Below, in pieces: positions 15,683 to 23,607 of a DNA stretch of 64,000 nt (positions within the stretch are counted from its first letter, which is position 1; the number at the start of each line of letters is the position of its first letter). Under the pieces are notes generated by a model that saw nothing but the letters and a program-made list of their open reading frames with translations, did no database searches and was not told the DNA's origin. This stretch comes from Persephonella sp. (GTDB lineage Bacteria > Aquificota > Aquificia > Aquificales > Hydrogenothermaceae). The translations under genes and the position numbers were made by a program. The stretch spans positions 1-64,000 of the forward strand of contig NZ_JALVTW010000011.1 in assembly GCF_027023985.1 (NCBI RefSeq), given 5' to 3'.

Positions 15683-16446
15683 AAATATCTTCTGTTGATT
15701 ATAGGAACCAAAAAATTATTATAGAAATTCCTTTAACCCAACCTACAGGAAAGATACGAATTAAAGAAAGGCAAAGCTATACAGATTTTGGTGTTCCTGT
15801 AGCCACAAGGCAAAAAGTTTTTAATCCTAATATGTATGTTGAGTGGCAAATTGGATACGATGCAGAACTAAATTCAAGTAAGGCAGATTTTTCAAGATTA
15901 AAAGATAGAAATGACTTAACCTTCAAAGCATACAATGGGAAGAAAAAAGTCTTATACGAGTTGAGCGAGTATTTATATTATTTTTATGAAATGGGTGTAA
16001 TTTCCAAACAAGATATAGATACTTTGGAGATAAAAATCAAAAATATCCCTGAAAGTAAATTAATAGAAAACAGCTATAAAATATATAAGTCCAATCCTAT
16101 TCGTAAAACTTTTAATGAAATGGAATTTTTAGAAAGTGAAATTAAATATCCTCATTTAATATATGATTTTGATAATGGCTTTTTTATAATTGCCGAAATT
16201 ACCATAAGAGAAAAACAAAAGGCAATAGGCATACAACCGATGGTCTATATTTGTTTTCCTGTCTCTTACTTAAAAGACCAAAATGGAAACAGCATAATTG
16301 GGAGAAAAGCAGAAAAAAATGAAAAAGTTTACTTTGAACTTGATAAAGATAAAGCTTTCGTTATTATAGATAGTTTTAAAATTTTTGGAATGCTTTCTAA
16401 AAATCACAAGCATGACATTTTAGAGATTTTAAAGGTTATAAAGTAG
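15679..16446 (+). CDS. probable type II restriction endonuclease
   Basis: A 255-residue protein that I do not recognise by sequence alone. It is called a restriction enzyme because its start overlaps the stop of the adenine methyltransferase (ATGA), its length is typical of type II endonucleases, and it has no membrane segment or signal peptide. A possible core of the PD-(D/E)xK kind is DFDNGFFIIAEITIREK near residue 167, but the catalytic triad is not clear; the N-terminal half is rich in Lys/Arg and aromatic residues (YVEWQIGYDAEL). The gene ends 14 bp before corA. Base use matches the methyltransferase. Confidence 0.6.
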   Translation: MKISSVDYRNQKIIIEIPLTQPTGKIRIKERQSYTDFGVPVATRQKVFNPNMYVEWQIGYDAELNSSKADFSRLKDRNDLTFKAYNGKKKVLYELSEYLYYFYEMGVISKQDIDTLEIKIKNIPESKLIENSYKIYKSNPIRKTFNEMEFLESEIKYPHLIYDFDNGFFIIAEITIREKQKAIGIQPMVYICFPVSYLKDQNGNSIIGRKAEKNEKVYFELDKDKAFVIIDSFKIFGMLSKNHKHDILEILKVIK

Positions 16447-16460
16447 TATCATAAAATATC

Positions 16461-17417
16461 ATGATTAGATTATTTATTAGAGAAGAACAAACTATAAGGA
16501 TTGAAAGCATAGAAGACCTTTCAAGAAAGTGTAAACATCCTGAAAAGGTTCTGTGGATTGATATGATTTCTCCTACTGACGAGGAAATAGAATGGGTATC
16601 AAAGGAGTTTGAGGTTGAATTTCCATCCAAACAGGAAATCACAGAGATAGAAATCAGTTCCAGATATTTTGAGGATGAAGAAAGCATAACAATCAATGCC
16701 TATTATCTGATAACCAGTGAAGGAGAAACCCCTTTCAATGAAACTGTAACATTTATCCTGAAAAAACACCATCTGATAACAGTTAGATACAGGGAGCTTA
16801 AAACTTTCAAAGAGCTTGTTAAAAAGCTTATGATGAACCCAAGTGCCTACGAAGATGGTTATTACATATTTGCAGGACTGCTTGAAATTAGGATAGATAC
16901 AGATGCGGACACTCTTGAGTTCATAACCAGAGAGATAAGCAAACTTAGTAAGATTATCTTTACAGGAATTGATATAACAGAAGAAATCCTTGAGTCTATC
17001 TCTTATTTTGAAGAAATGAATATGACAATCAGGGAAAACCTGATTGATAAACAGAGAATATTATCCTCGTTGCTCAAATCTTACAAAGTTCCCCGTGAGG
17101 TAAGGGAAGAATTAAGGATAATGATAAAAGATGTTAATTCATTGATTGAATACACTACCTTTAATTTTGAAAGACTTGATTACCTGCAAAACACATTTTT
17201 AGGGTTACTTAATATCCAGCAGAACCAGGTTATAAAAATATTCACAATTATGTCTGTTATATTCCTGCCTCCTACACTGATAGCAAGTATTTATGGTATG
17301 AACTTTCAACATATGCCTGAACTTGCATGGAAATATGGTTATCCTTTTGCATTGCTTCTTATGATAATTTCAGCATTAATTCCACTTTATATCTTTAAAA
17401 GAAAAGGCTGGCTATAA
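16461..17417 (+). CDS. corA: CorA-type magnesium/cobalt transporter
   Basis: A 318-residue inner-membrane channel for Mg2+ and related divalent cations, acting as a pentamer. Residues 1-250 form the cytoplasmic funnel, ending in a long stalk helix. Two membrane segments close the protein (about 257-277 and 294-312) with the signature YGMN (278-281) between them as the selectivity filter. The tail is basic (KRKGW). It follows the restriction-modification pair on the same strand by 14 bp but is functionally unrelated to it, and it may have been the left border of the inserted cassette. Confidence 0.94.
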   Translation: MIRLFIREEQTIRIESIEDLSRKCKHPEKVLWIDMISPTDEEIEWVSKEFEVEFPSKQEITEIEISSRYFEDEESITINAYYLITSEGETPFNETVTFILKKHHLITVRYRELKTFKELVKKLMMNPSAYEDGYYIFAGLLEIRIDTDADTLEFITREISKLSKIIFTGIDITEEILESISYFEEMNMTIRENLIDKQRILSSLLKSYKVPREVREELRIMIKDVNSLIEYTTFNFERLDYLQNTFLGLLNIQQNQVIKIFTIMSVIFLPPTLIASIYGMNFQHMPELAWKYGYPFALLLMIISALIPLYIFKRKGWL

Positions 17418-17471
17418 CTTTTATGAGATAAACCATTAGCAAAACGAAGATAAATCTGCTAAATTAACAAT

Positions 17472-17777
17472 ATGTTCAAAAAATTAGTGGCGATTATCTT
17501 GCTAATAGGGTTTTCCTTTAATGTTTTTCATGAGTTTGTTTTTTATAAAATAGATCCATGTATGCAAAAAGTAGAAAGTCTAAAATCCTTCTATGACACA
17601 CATAAGAATAAAGACCCATTATGCGATATTCACCAAAATTTGCATCTGAAATATTTATTTGTTGAAAATTTTGAAATTAAAGAAATAGAATTTCCAGAAA
17701 AACCATTTTTTATCCTTCCAAATTTAAATCCACAAGAGTCTCCCCAAGAAATCTTTAAACCTCCAACCCTTTCTTAA
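17472..17777 (+). CDS. small exported or membrane-anchored protein of the metal-efflux operon
   Basis: A 101-residue protein with a hydrophobic N-terminus (about 4-20: LVAIILLIGFSFNVFHE) that is a signal peptide or anchor. The mature part has two cysteines and several histidines (DPCMQ, PLCDIHQNLHLKY), which could bind metal, and a proline-rich end. I do not recognise the family. It lies 57 bp ahead of an outer-membrane efflux gene and opens the RND operon, so a periplasmic metal-sensing or accessory role is plausible. No ribosome site is visible; TAAATT six bases before the ATG and TTAGCA 18 bases further up could give a leaderless transcript. Confidence 0.6.
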   Translation: MFKKLVAIILLIGFSFNVFHEFVFYKIDPCMQKVESLKSFYDTHKNKDPLCDIHQNLHLKYLFVENFEIKEIEFPEKPFFILPNLNPQESPQEIFKPPTLS

Positions 17778-17834
17778 TCAAAATTTTTACGGCCTTATTC
17801 TGTCTTTTTTCAAAACCATTTTAGGAGGTTTAGT

Positions 17835-19016
17835 ATGTTTTCCAGATTTTATGTTGTATTCCTATTAATAATTAGTTTTAGCTATGCTGCAACCTATGAG
17901 GATATTTTGCTGCAAGCCTTTAAAAACAGTCCATATCTAAAAAGCTATGAATATCAGAAAAAAGCTTATGATGGTAAAATCCTTTCTGCCAAAAGGACAT
18001 ATAATCCTGAGATTGATATTGAGTTTGGTAGACTTGTTTCCCAAACAGAAAGCGGTTTTGCTCTAACATCATTTTCCTTGAGTCAGCAACTTAGACTATG
18101 GGGAGAAAAAGATTTTGCCATAAAATCGGCAGTTCTCCAGAAAAAAGCACAGGAATATTTTTTCCAGCAACAGAAAAATATTCTCGCCGGTCAAATATAC
18201 CAGATTTTTTATGAAATTCTGTTTTTAGACCAGCAGATAAAAATAAAACAAAAAGAACTTGAGAACCTGCAAAAGCTTTATTCTTTTATAAAAGAAAAAT
18301 ATGACCTTGGAGATGCACTGTTAATAGATGTTTTGCGGACAGAAAAAGATATTTCCCTTATCCAGCTTGAAATACAGAAACTAAAATCAGAAAAACATGC
18401 CAGAGAAAGTTATCTGTTTGCAATTGCAGGAATAAACCCACAAAAAATAGAAGGAGACCTGTATCAGCTTAGGTCTTTGAAAGATATATCCATAAGTAAG
18501 CTTCCTTTAATAAGCTACTACAAACTTTTGATTAAATCTTATGATGAAGAGATAAAAAGGCAAAAAGTCCTTGCAAAACCTCAAATATCAATCGGTTTAG
18601 TAGCAGAAGAAGATGCAGAAGAACTTGGCAAATATGAGTTTGGGATAGGAATATCCTTTTCTATTCCTGTTTTTTACAGAAATCAGGGAGAAATAATTTC
18701 TGCTGTAAACAGAAAAAAGCAGCTTATAGCAAAAGAAAAACAGTATAAACTCCAGTATCAAGCACAGATAAAAAGCATTTCAGGTCAGTATAAAGTTTTA
18801 ACAGACCAGATTAAAAAGCTTGATAGCACTGCCATAGACAAGATTAAACAAAGCTTACAGCTTGCCTTATCAGGATACAAAGAAGGAACAATCACATACC
18901 TTGATCTGTCTTCAATCAGAAAACAGTATTATCAGACCCTTTTATACAAAGCGCAGCTTTATTACCAGCTACACAAACTTTATGGAGAATTTATAAAAAT
19001 TGGAGGTATTAGATAA
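17835..19016 (+). CDS. TolC-family outer-membrane efflux protein (CusC/CzcC-like)
   Basis: A 393-residue outer-membrane channel of a tripartite efflux system. The signal peptide ends near FSYA. The protein then shows the TolC repeat pattern: long heptad-rich helices (YEDILLQAFKNSPYLKSYEYQ and DQQIKIKQKELENLQKLYSFIKEKYDLGDA) in two related halves, with strand pairs such as SIGLVAEEDAEELGKYEFGIGISFSIPVFYRN. No lipobox cysteine is seen. A clear AGGAGG precedes the ATG. Its last base overlaps the start of the adaptor gene, so the channel, adaptor and pump are made together. Confidence 0.88.
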   Translation: MFSRFYVVFLLIISFSYAATYEDILLQAFKNSPYLKSYEYQKKAYDGKILSAKRTYNPEIDIEFGRLVSQTESGFALTSFSLSQQLRLWGEKDFAIKSAVLQKKAQEYFFQQQKNILAGQIYQIFYEILFLDQQIKIKQKELENLQKLYSFIKEKYDLGDALLIDVLRTEKDISLIQLEIQKLKSEKHARESYLFAIAGINPQKIEGDLYQLRSLKDISISKLPLISYYKLLIKSYDEEIKRQKVLAKPQISIGLVAEEDAEELGKYEFGIGISFSIPVFYRNQGEIISAVNRKKQLIAKEKQYKLQYQAQIKSISGQYKVLTDQIKKLDSTAIDKIKQSLQLALSGYKEGTITYLDLSSIRKQYYQTLLYKAQLYYQLHKLYGEFIKIGGIR

Positions 19017-20083
19017 TGAGAGGATTAATATTATTTCTTCTTATATTTGGTTTAGCCTTTGCTGAAGAGGAAAATATAGTATCTGAAAGTAATGAAATTC
19101 CACCAAAAATCCAGAAGGTTCTAGGAATAAAGACCACTGCTGTTCACGAAAAAGCTATAGATTTAATCAAAAAATATCCTGCCATAGTAAAAGAGGATTT
19201 AACTCTTGTTCAAAAGATTTATTCCCCTGTTGATGGAATAGTAAAAAAGCTTTTGGTAAAAAAGGGGGATACAGTTAAAAAAGGACAGATTCTTGCCTAT
19301 GTTTACTCTCCGGAAATAGCTAAAATCACAACCCAGATAAATCAGGCCAGAGTCAAGTATGAAACCCTGAAAAAGCTGTATGAAAAGGAAAAGCAGCTAT
19401 ACGACAAAAAGCTTATAACATATACCCGATTTTATAGCTCAAAAATTAATTATGAAAATGCAAAGGCAAATCTAAAGGCATTACAAGACAGCCTCAGAGT
19501 TTACGGAGAGGTTAGCGACGGTTTCCTCATTCTCAGGTCAAAAATAAATGGCTATATAACCGACCAGAATGTGGTTCTTGGAGATAGTGTTGATATAGAT
19601 AAAATGCTTTTCAGGATTTATTCAGATAAAAGATTATGGGTAATCGCAGCAGTTCCTGTGGAAGATACACCTTTTATAAAGAAAGGAGCTAAGGCACAGG
19701 TTATATCCCAAATAGGAAAAATTTCTGGAATTGTTGATTATGTAAGTAAACAGGTTGACCCTGAAACGAAAATGGTAAATGTCAGAATAATAGCAGATAA
19801 TCATAACCATATTCTAAAGCCAAATATGTATGTTGATGTAAAAATTCCCTTAAGAAAAATCAAAGGACTGTTTGTTCCTGCCTCTGCTGTTGTTGAAAAT
19901 GAAGGGAAGCACTTTGTTTTTGTGGAATATAAAGAAAACAACTTTAAACCTGTTGAAGTTAGGATAGGAGAAAGGATAAATGGCTACTATCAGATTTTGT
20001 CAGGTTTACAGGAAGGTCAAAAAATAGTTGTTCAAGGTGCGATACATCTAAAATCTAAATTCTTCGGAGAAGCAGAGGAGTAG
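19016..20083 (+). CDS. RND efflux periplasmic adaptor (CusB/CzcB-like)
   Basis: A 355-residue membrane-fusion protein with a signal peptide ending in LAFA. The lipoyl-like half-motifs are KIYSPVDGIVKKLLVKKGDTVKKGQILAYVYSPE near residue 62 and a second half near 170 (LRSKINGYITDQNVVLGD), flanking a helical hairpin (about 105-160). A beta-barrel region (LWVIAAVPVEDTPFIKKGAKAQV) and a membrane-proximal domain follow. It joins the TolC-type channel to the RND pump. The ATG overlaps the TolC stop by one base. The stop codon abuts the stop of a small antisense gene, leaving a 381-bp gap before the pump gene. Confidence 0.9.
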   Translation: MRGLILFLLIFGLAFAEEENIVSESNEIPPKIQKVLGIKTTAVHEKAIDLIKKYPAIVKEDLTLVQKIYSPVDGIVKKLLVKKGDTVKKGQILAYVYSPEIAKITTQINQARVKYETLKKLYEKEKQLYDKKLITYTRFYSSKINYENAKANLKALQDSLRVYGEVSDGFLILRSKINGYITDQNVVLGDSVDIDKMLFRIYSDKRLWVIAAVPVEDTPFIKKGAKAQVISQIGKISGIVDYVSKQVDPETKMVNVRIIADNHNHILKPNMYVDVKIPLRKIKGLFVPASAVVENEGKHFVFVEYKENNFKPVEVRIGERINGYYQILSGLQEGQKIVVQGAIHLKSKFFGEAEE

Positions 20084-20206
20084 TTATGAGTGTTTTTCTT
20101 TCTTTTCCAGCCAGTTTACTAATTTGGGCATCCATAATGGAAGGGTTGCAAAAATCAAGGCCATTAAAACCAGCGCTAAAAGTATGGAAAATAACATGCT
20201 ATCCAT
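20084..20206 (-). CDS. 40-residue single-pass membrane protein (antisense, in efflux operon gap)
   Basis: Reading the minus strand from ATG 20206 gives 40 residues with one hydrophobic helix (about 4-26, LLALVLMALIFATLPLWMP) and a basic, charged tail ending in EKKEKHS. A good ribosome site, GGAG, lies seven bases ahead. Its start overlaps the stop of the 77-residue gene (ATGGATAG), so the two are coupled, and its stop falls directly beside the adaptor stop. These placements support a real gene; I do not recognise a family. It is too short for routine gene calling and may be missed. Confidence 0.5.
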   Translation of the reverse strand: MDSMLFSILLALVLMALIFATLPLWMPKLVNWLEKKEKHS

Positions 20207-20432
20207 TTTCTTCTCCTTTTTTCCAAATGGTTATAGTAATTAAAAATAGTCCAATAAACAAAGCAGTCAAAAATAAAAAAGTTCCGAGAACCAAAAAATT
20301 TTCTTTATCATTGGGAGAAGAGTTTTTCACATATCCTTTTAATAAATTACCTAAGTATGTAAGAACAAGTATAAATAAAACTCCAAATCCTCTTCTTATT
20401 TCTTTAAGTTCTTCATATTTAAAGTTTTTCAT
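20199..20432 (-). CDS. 77-residue two-pass membrane protein (antisense, in efflux operon gap)
   Basis: A small inner-membrane protein with two hydrophobic helices (about 16-34, GVLFILVLTYLGNLLKGYV, and 47-70), a polar loop containing SSPNDKEN and a charged end. It runs opposite to the efflux operon and fills the space between adaptor and pump together with the 40-residue gene. No clear ribosome site is found; TAAAAT seven bases before the ATG could drive a leaderless mRNA. Alternative: a plus-strand frame of 132 codons covers the same DNA (20086-20484), but it lacks a ribosome site and overlaps the pump start, so I regard it as a shadow. The function is unknown. Confidence 0.5.
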   Translation of the reverse strand: MKNFKYEELKEIRRGFGVLFILVLTYLGNLLKGYVKNSSPNDKENFLVLGTFLFLTALFIGLFLITITIWKKGEENG

Positions 20433-20464
20433 AAAAAGTATTTTAACACTTTTGGAGGTTAAAA

Positions 20465-23400
20465 ATGATAGGTTTAATACTTAAGTATAGATTGATAGTC
20501 CTATTTTTGTTAATAGGGGCTTTAGCCTATGGATATTATGCATTTAAAACAATTCCCGTTGATACATTTCCAGACCCAACGCCGACGCAGGTGAATATAT
20601 TCACAGAAGCTCCAGGATACTCGGCAGAGGAAGTGGAAGCACTGATAACCAAAAAAATAGAAACTGTGATGAGTGGAATTAAGGATGTAGAAAAGGTTAG
20701 AAGTGTCAGCATAGCAGGACTGTCTTATGTAGCGATATTTTTCAAAGATGGAACAGATATTTATTTTGATAGGCGACTTGTTATGGAAAAACTACCTGAG
20801 GCTCAATCTAAATTACCTGAAGGGATTACCCCAATAATGGGGCCAAACTCTTCTGGTCTTGGAAATGTTTTGCTGTATGCACTTGTAGACAACTCAGGGA
20901 AATACTCATTAACAGACCTTAAAACCATTCAGGAATGGACTATAAGACCACTTCTAAAATCAATCAATGGTGTTGAAGACATTGTTCAATGGGGACCAGA
21001 CAAGGCATTCATTGTTTATCCAGATTTAGAAAAACTTCTTAAATATAAGCTAACTATTGATGATATTTTTACGGCAATTGATAAAAATGGAGGCTTGGCT
21101 GGCGGAGGATACACAAAAACAGCAGAAGGAGATTTGGTCATAAGGGCAGTTGGTAGTATTACATCTATTAAGGATATACAAAATATTCCTGTAAAAGTAG
21201 TTAATGGACAGGTTGTCAGAATAAAAGATGTGGCGATTGTTAAGGAAGATGAGGTGCCCCAAAGGAGAGGTGCATTTACCCTTAACGGAAGGGAAGTTCA
21301 AGGGAATATAGTTCTCAAAAGGATAGGAACAAACACACAGGAAATAGTTGAAAAGCTTAGAAAAGAGATAAAAAGAATAAATGAAGAAGTTCTACCTGAA
21401 GGCGTCCAGATAAAGCTCTTATACGACCAGTCTTATCTTACAGAAAAGGCGTTATTCACCATAGAAAAGGCACTGATTGAAGGTATTGTTCTGGTATCTA
21501 TTGCGATGGTTATATTTCTTGGAAATATCAGAGCAGCTGTTCTGGTTATCCTGTCTATTCCTTTTACATTGCTTATTTCATTTATCCTTATGAAACAGTT
21601 TGGTCTTACTGCAAATCTTATGTCCCTTGGTGGTCTTGCGATTGGACTTGGTCTGTTTGCAGATGCAACAGTTGTTGTTATTGAAAATATTTTCAGGCAT
21701 TTAAGCCATAATGAAGAAGGAGACAAAAGGTTCAAATTAGAGGTTATAAAGCTTTCTGTTCAGGAGATTATCAGACCTGTCGTTTTTGCTATTTTAATTA
21801 TAATTGTTGTTTTCCTGCCTATTTTTAGTTTTGAATCTGTTGAAGGTAAATATTTTAAGCCCCTTGCATTAACAATAATCTTTGCCCTTATATCTTCTTT
21901 GATTATTGCTTTAGTTGCTATGCCTGTGCTTGCTTATTTTGGATTAAAAGGTGGTTCTGAGAAAAATATAGTAATGGATTTTATTGAGAAGGTTTATCAC
22001 AAAGTTTTAAGATTTGCCTTTAAGATAGGAGCTATTTTATTTATTGCTACAGCAGTTGTATTTGGCGGCAGCCTTTATCTGCTTAGCAAGATAGGAACAG
22101 AGTTTACCCCTGAACTTGATGAAGGGGCTGTTTTACTGGAAGTTTATTTAGATCCGAATATCTCATTAGACCAATCAGAAAAAGTAGCCAGATACATAGA
22201 AAATCAGGCAAAGTCTTTTAGCATAGTCCAAAAGGTTTTTACAACAATTGGTAGAGCAGAAAAAGGAGAAGTTCAGGATGTTAACTATATGGAAACATGG
22301 ATACTTCTTAAACCTTATAATCAGTGGAAAGAGTTTTCCTCAAAGGAAGAGTTTAAAGAAGCCTTAAGGGAAAAATTAAAAGACCTGCCAGTTGCAGGGA
22401 TTATATTTACCCAGCCTATAGCAATGAGGATAGAAGAGCTGCTATCTGGAGTAAAAGCAACAGTGGCTATAAAAATATTTGGAGATGATTTAAAAAAAAT
22501 AAATGAAATAGCCTATAAGGTGGAAGAAATTGCAAAAAATACCAAAGGGGCTGTAGATGTTGAAACAGAGGCACAGACAGGGAAATTACAGCTCCAGATA
22601 GTTCCTAAAAGGGAAATTCTTTATAAATATGGTTTACATATAGGAGATATTCTTTCCCTCGTTGGAAAATACATGGCAGGTGCAGAAGTAAATGAGTATA
22701 GGGACGGGCTTATAAGCTATCCTATCTTTGTAAAAATTTCAGGAAAGGATTTAAGCGATATAGAAAAAATCAAGAATATACCCGTTTACAAAAAAGAAGA
22801 TGGGACACTTCTATATCTAAAGGACATAGCAGATGTAAAAGTGGTAGAAGGATTTTTCAAAATAAGACATGAAAATGGATTAAGATATGCCCTTGTCCAG
22901 TTAAATATAGAAGGAAGAGATTTAGGAGGATTTATAAAAGAATTAAGGGAGAAACTCCACAAAGAAATAAAACTACCTGAAGGCTATTTTATCCGCTTTG
23001 CAGGTCAGTTTGAAAATCAGGAAAGGGCAATGAAAAAACTGGCGATAATTGTTCCTGTGGCAATAGCACTTATATTCCTGCTGCTTTTTATAAACTACAA
23101 CTCAATAAGAGACGCATTTTTGATAATGCTTAATGTTCCTTTTGCCACAATCGGAGGAATTCTGGCACTTTATATATCAGGCTTTAATCTGTCTGTTCCT
23201 GCATCTATTGGATTTATTGCTGTCTTCGGTATAGCAACCCTAAACGGTGTGGTTCTGGTTTCATATATAAGGCAGGTATTAGACGAAGGAAAGGATATAG
23301 ATACCGCCATACAAAAGGCTACAACATTAAGGCTTAGACCTATTCTCATAACAGCTACAGCAGCATCTTTAGGTCTTGTGCCTATTTTGTTTACAAATGA

Positions 23401-23524
23401 TATCGGTTCAGAAATCCAAAAACCGATTGCTGTTGTGGTTATTGGTGGAATATTCAGTTCCACATTTTTGACACTAATACTGCTGCCTGTTGTTTATAGA
23501 TTTGTCTACAAAAGATTTAGCTAA
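20465..23524 (+). CDS. heavy-metal RND efflux pump (CusA/CzcA family)
   Basis: A 1019-residue inner-membrane proton-driven exporter with 12 membrane helices and two large periplasmic loops. The N-terminus (LFLLIGALAYGYYAFKTIPVDTFPDPTPTQV) and DP-type turn are typical of heavy-metal RND pumps. The fourth helix reads AIGLGLFADATVVVIEN: it keeps the central Asp and the Glu-Asn but lacks the first Asp of the zinc/cobalt type (DFG...), so it is closer to the copper/silver or unassigned branch. GGAGG precedes the ATG. It ends an operon with channel and adaptor, and its stop is followed by a hairpin. Confidence 0.92.
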   Translation: MIGLILKYRLIVLFLLIGALAYGYYAFKTIPVDTFPDPTPTQVNIFTEAPGYSAEEVEALITKKIETVMSGIKDVEKVRSVSIAGLSYVAIFFKDGTDIYFDRRLVMEKLPEAQSKLPEGITPIMGPNSSGLGNVLLYALVDNSGKYSLTDLKTIQEWTIRPLLKSINGVEDIVQWGPDKAFIVYPDLEKLLKYKLTIDDIFTAIDKNGGLAGGGYTKTAEGDLVIRAVGSITSIKDIQNIPVKVVNGQVVRIKDVAIVKEDEVPQRRGAFTLNGREVQGNIVLKRIGTNTQEIVEKLRKEIKRINEEVLPEGVQIKLLYDQSYLTEKALFTIEKALIEGIVLVSIAMVIFLGNIRAAVLVILSIPFTLLISFILMKQFGLTANLMSLGGLAIGLGLFADATVVVIENIFRHLSHNEEGDKRFKLEVIKLSVQEIIRPVVFAILIIIVVFLPIFSFESVEGKYFKPLALTIIFALISSLIIALVAMPVLAYFGLKGGSEKNIVMDFIEKVYHKVLRFAFKIGAILFIATAVVFGGSLYLLSKIGTEFTPELDEGAVLLEVYLDPNISLDQSEKVARYIENQAKSFSIVQKVFTTIGRAEKGEVQDVNYMETWILLKPYNQWKEFSSKEEFKEALREKLKDLPVAGIIFTQPIAMRIEELLSGVKATVAIKIFGDDLKKINEIAYKVEEIAKNTKGAVDVETEAQTGKLQLQIVPKREILYKYGLHIGDILSLVGKYMAGAEVNEYRDGLISYPIFVKISGKDLSDIEKIKNIPVYKKEDGTLLYLKDIADVKVVEGFFKIRHENGLRYALVQLNIEGRDLGGFIKELREKLHKEIKLPEGYFIRFAGQFENQERAMKKLAIIVPVAIALIFLLLFINYNSIRDAFLIMLNVPFATIGGILALYISGFNLSVPASIGFIAVFGIATLNGVVLVSYIRQVLDEGKDIDTAIQKATTLRLRPILITATAASLGLVPILFTNDIGSEIQKPIAVVVIGGIFSSTFLTLILLPVVYRFVYKRFS

Positions 23525-23529
23525 AATTT

Positions 23530-23550
23530 AGGGAACCGTAATGGTTCCCT
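23530..23550 (+). terminator. hairpin after the RND pump gene, weak terminator
   Basis: AGGGAACC and GGTTCCCT form a perfect eight-pair stem with a five-base loop, starting six bases after the pump stop. The T tract is short (TTTAT), so termination may be partial. Confidence 0.6.
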
Positions 23551-23572
23551 TTATCCTTGTCAAGAAGGATAA
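23551..23572. promoter_or_regulatory. operator-like palindrome A before the AAA-DUF4143 gene
   Basis: TTATCCTT and AAGGATAA are exact reverse complements with six bases between. A second palindrome of the same design lies 34 bp further on, centre to centre. Confidence 0.5.
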
Positions 23573-23584
23573 AATATTGTATTT

Positions 23585-23606
23585 TTATCCCTGTTTAGAG
23601 GGATAA
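23585..23606. promoter_or_regulatory. operator-like palindrome B, overlapping the ribosome site
   Basis: TTATCCCT and AGGGATAA are exact reverse complements with six bases between. The right arm contains the AGAGGG ribosome site of the ATPase gene, whose ATG is two bases away, so a protein bound here, or a hairpin in the mRNA, could block both transcription and translation. Confidence 0.5.
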
Positions 23607-23607
23607 A

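Noticed and set aside
20086-20484. A 132-codon plus-strand frame in the efflux operon gap
   Set aside because: It has no ribosome site, overlaps the pump start, has a composition unlike a real protein and lies opposite two better-supported minus-strand frames.
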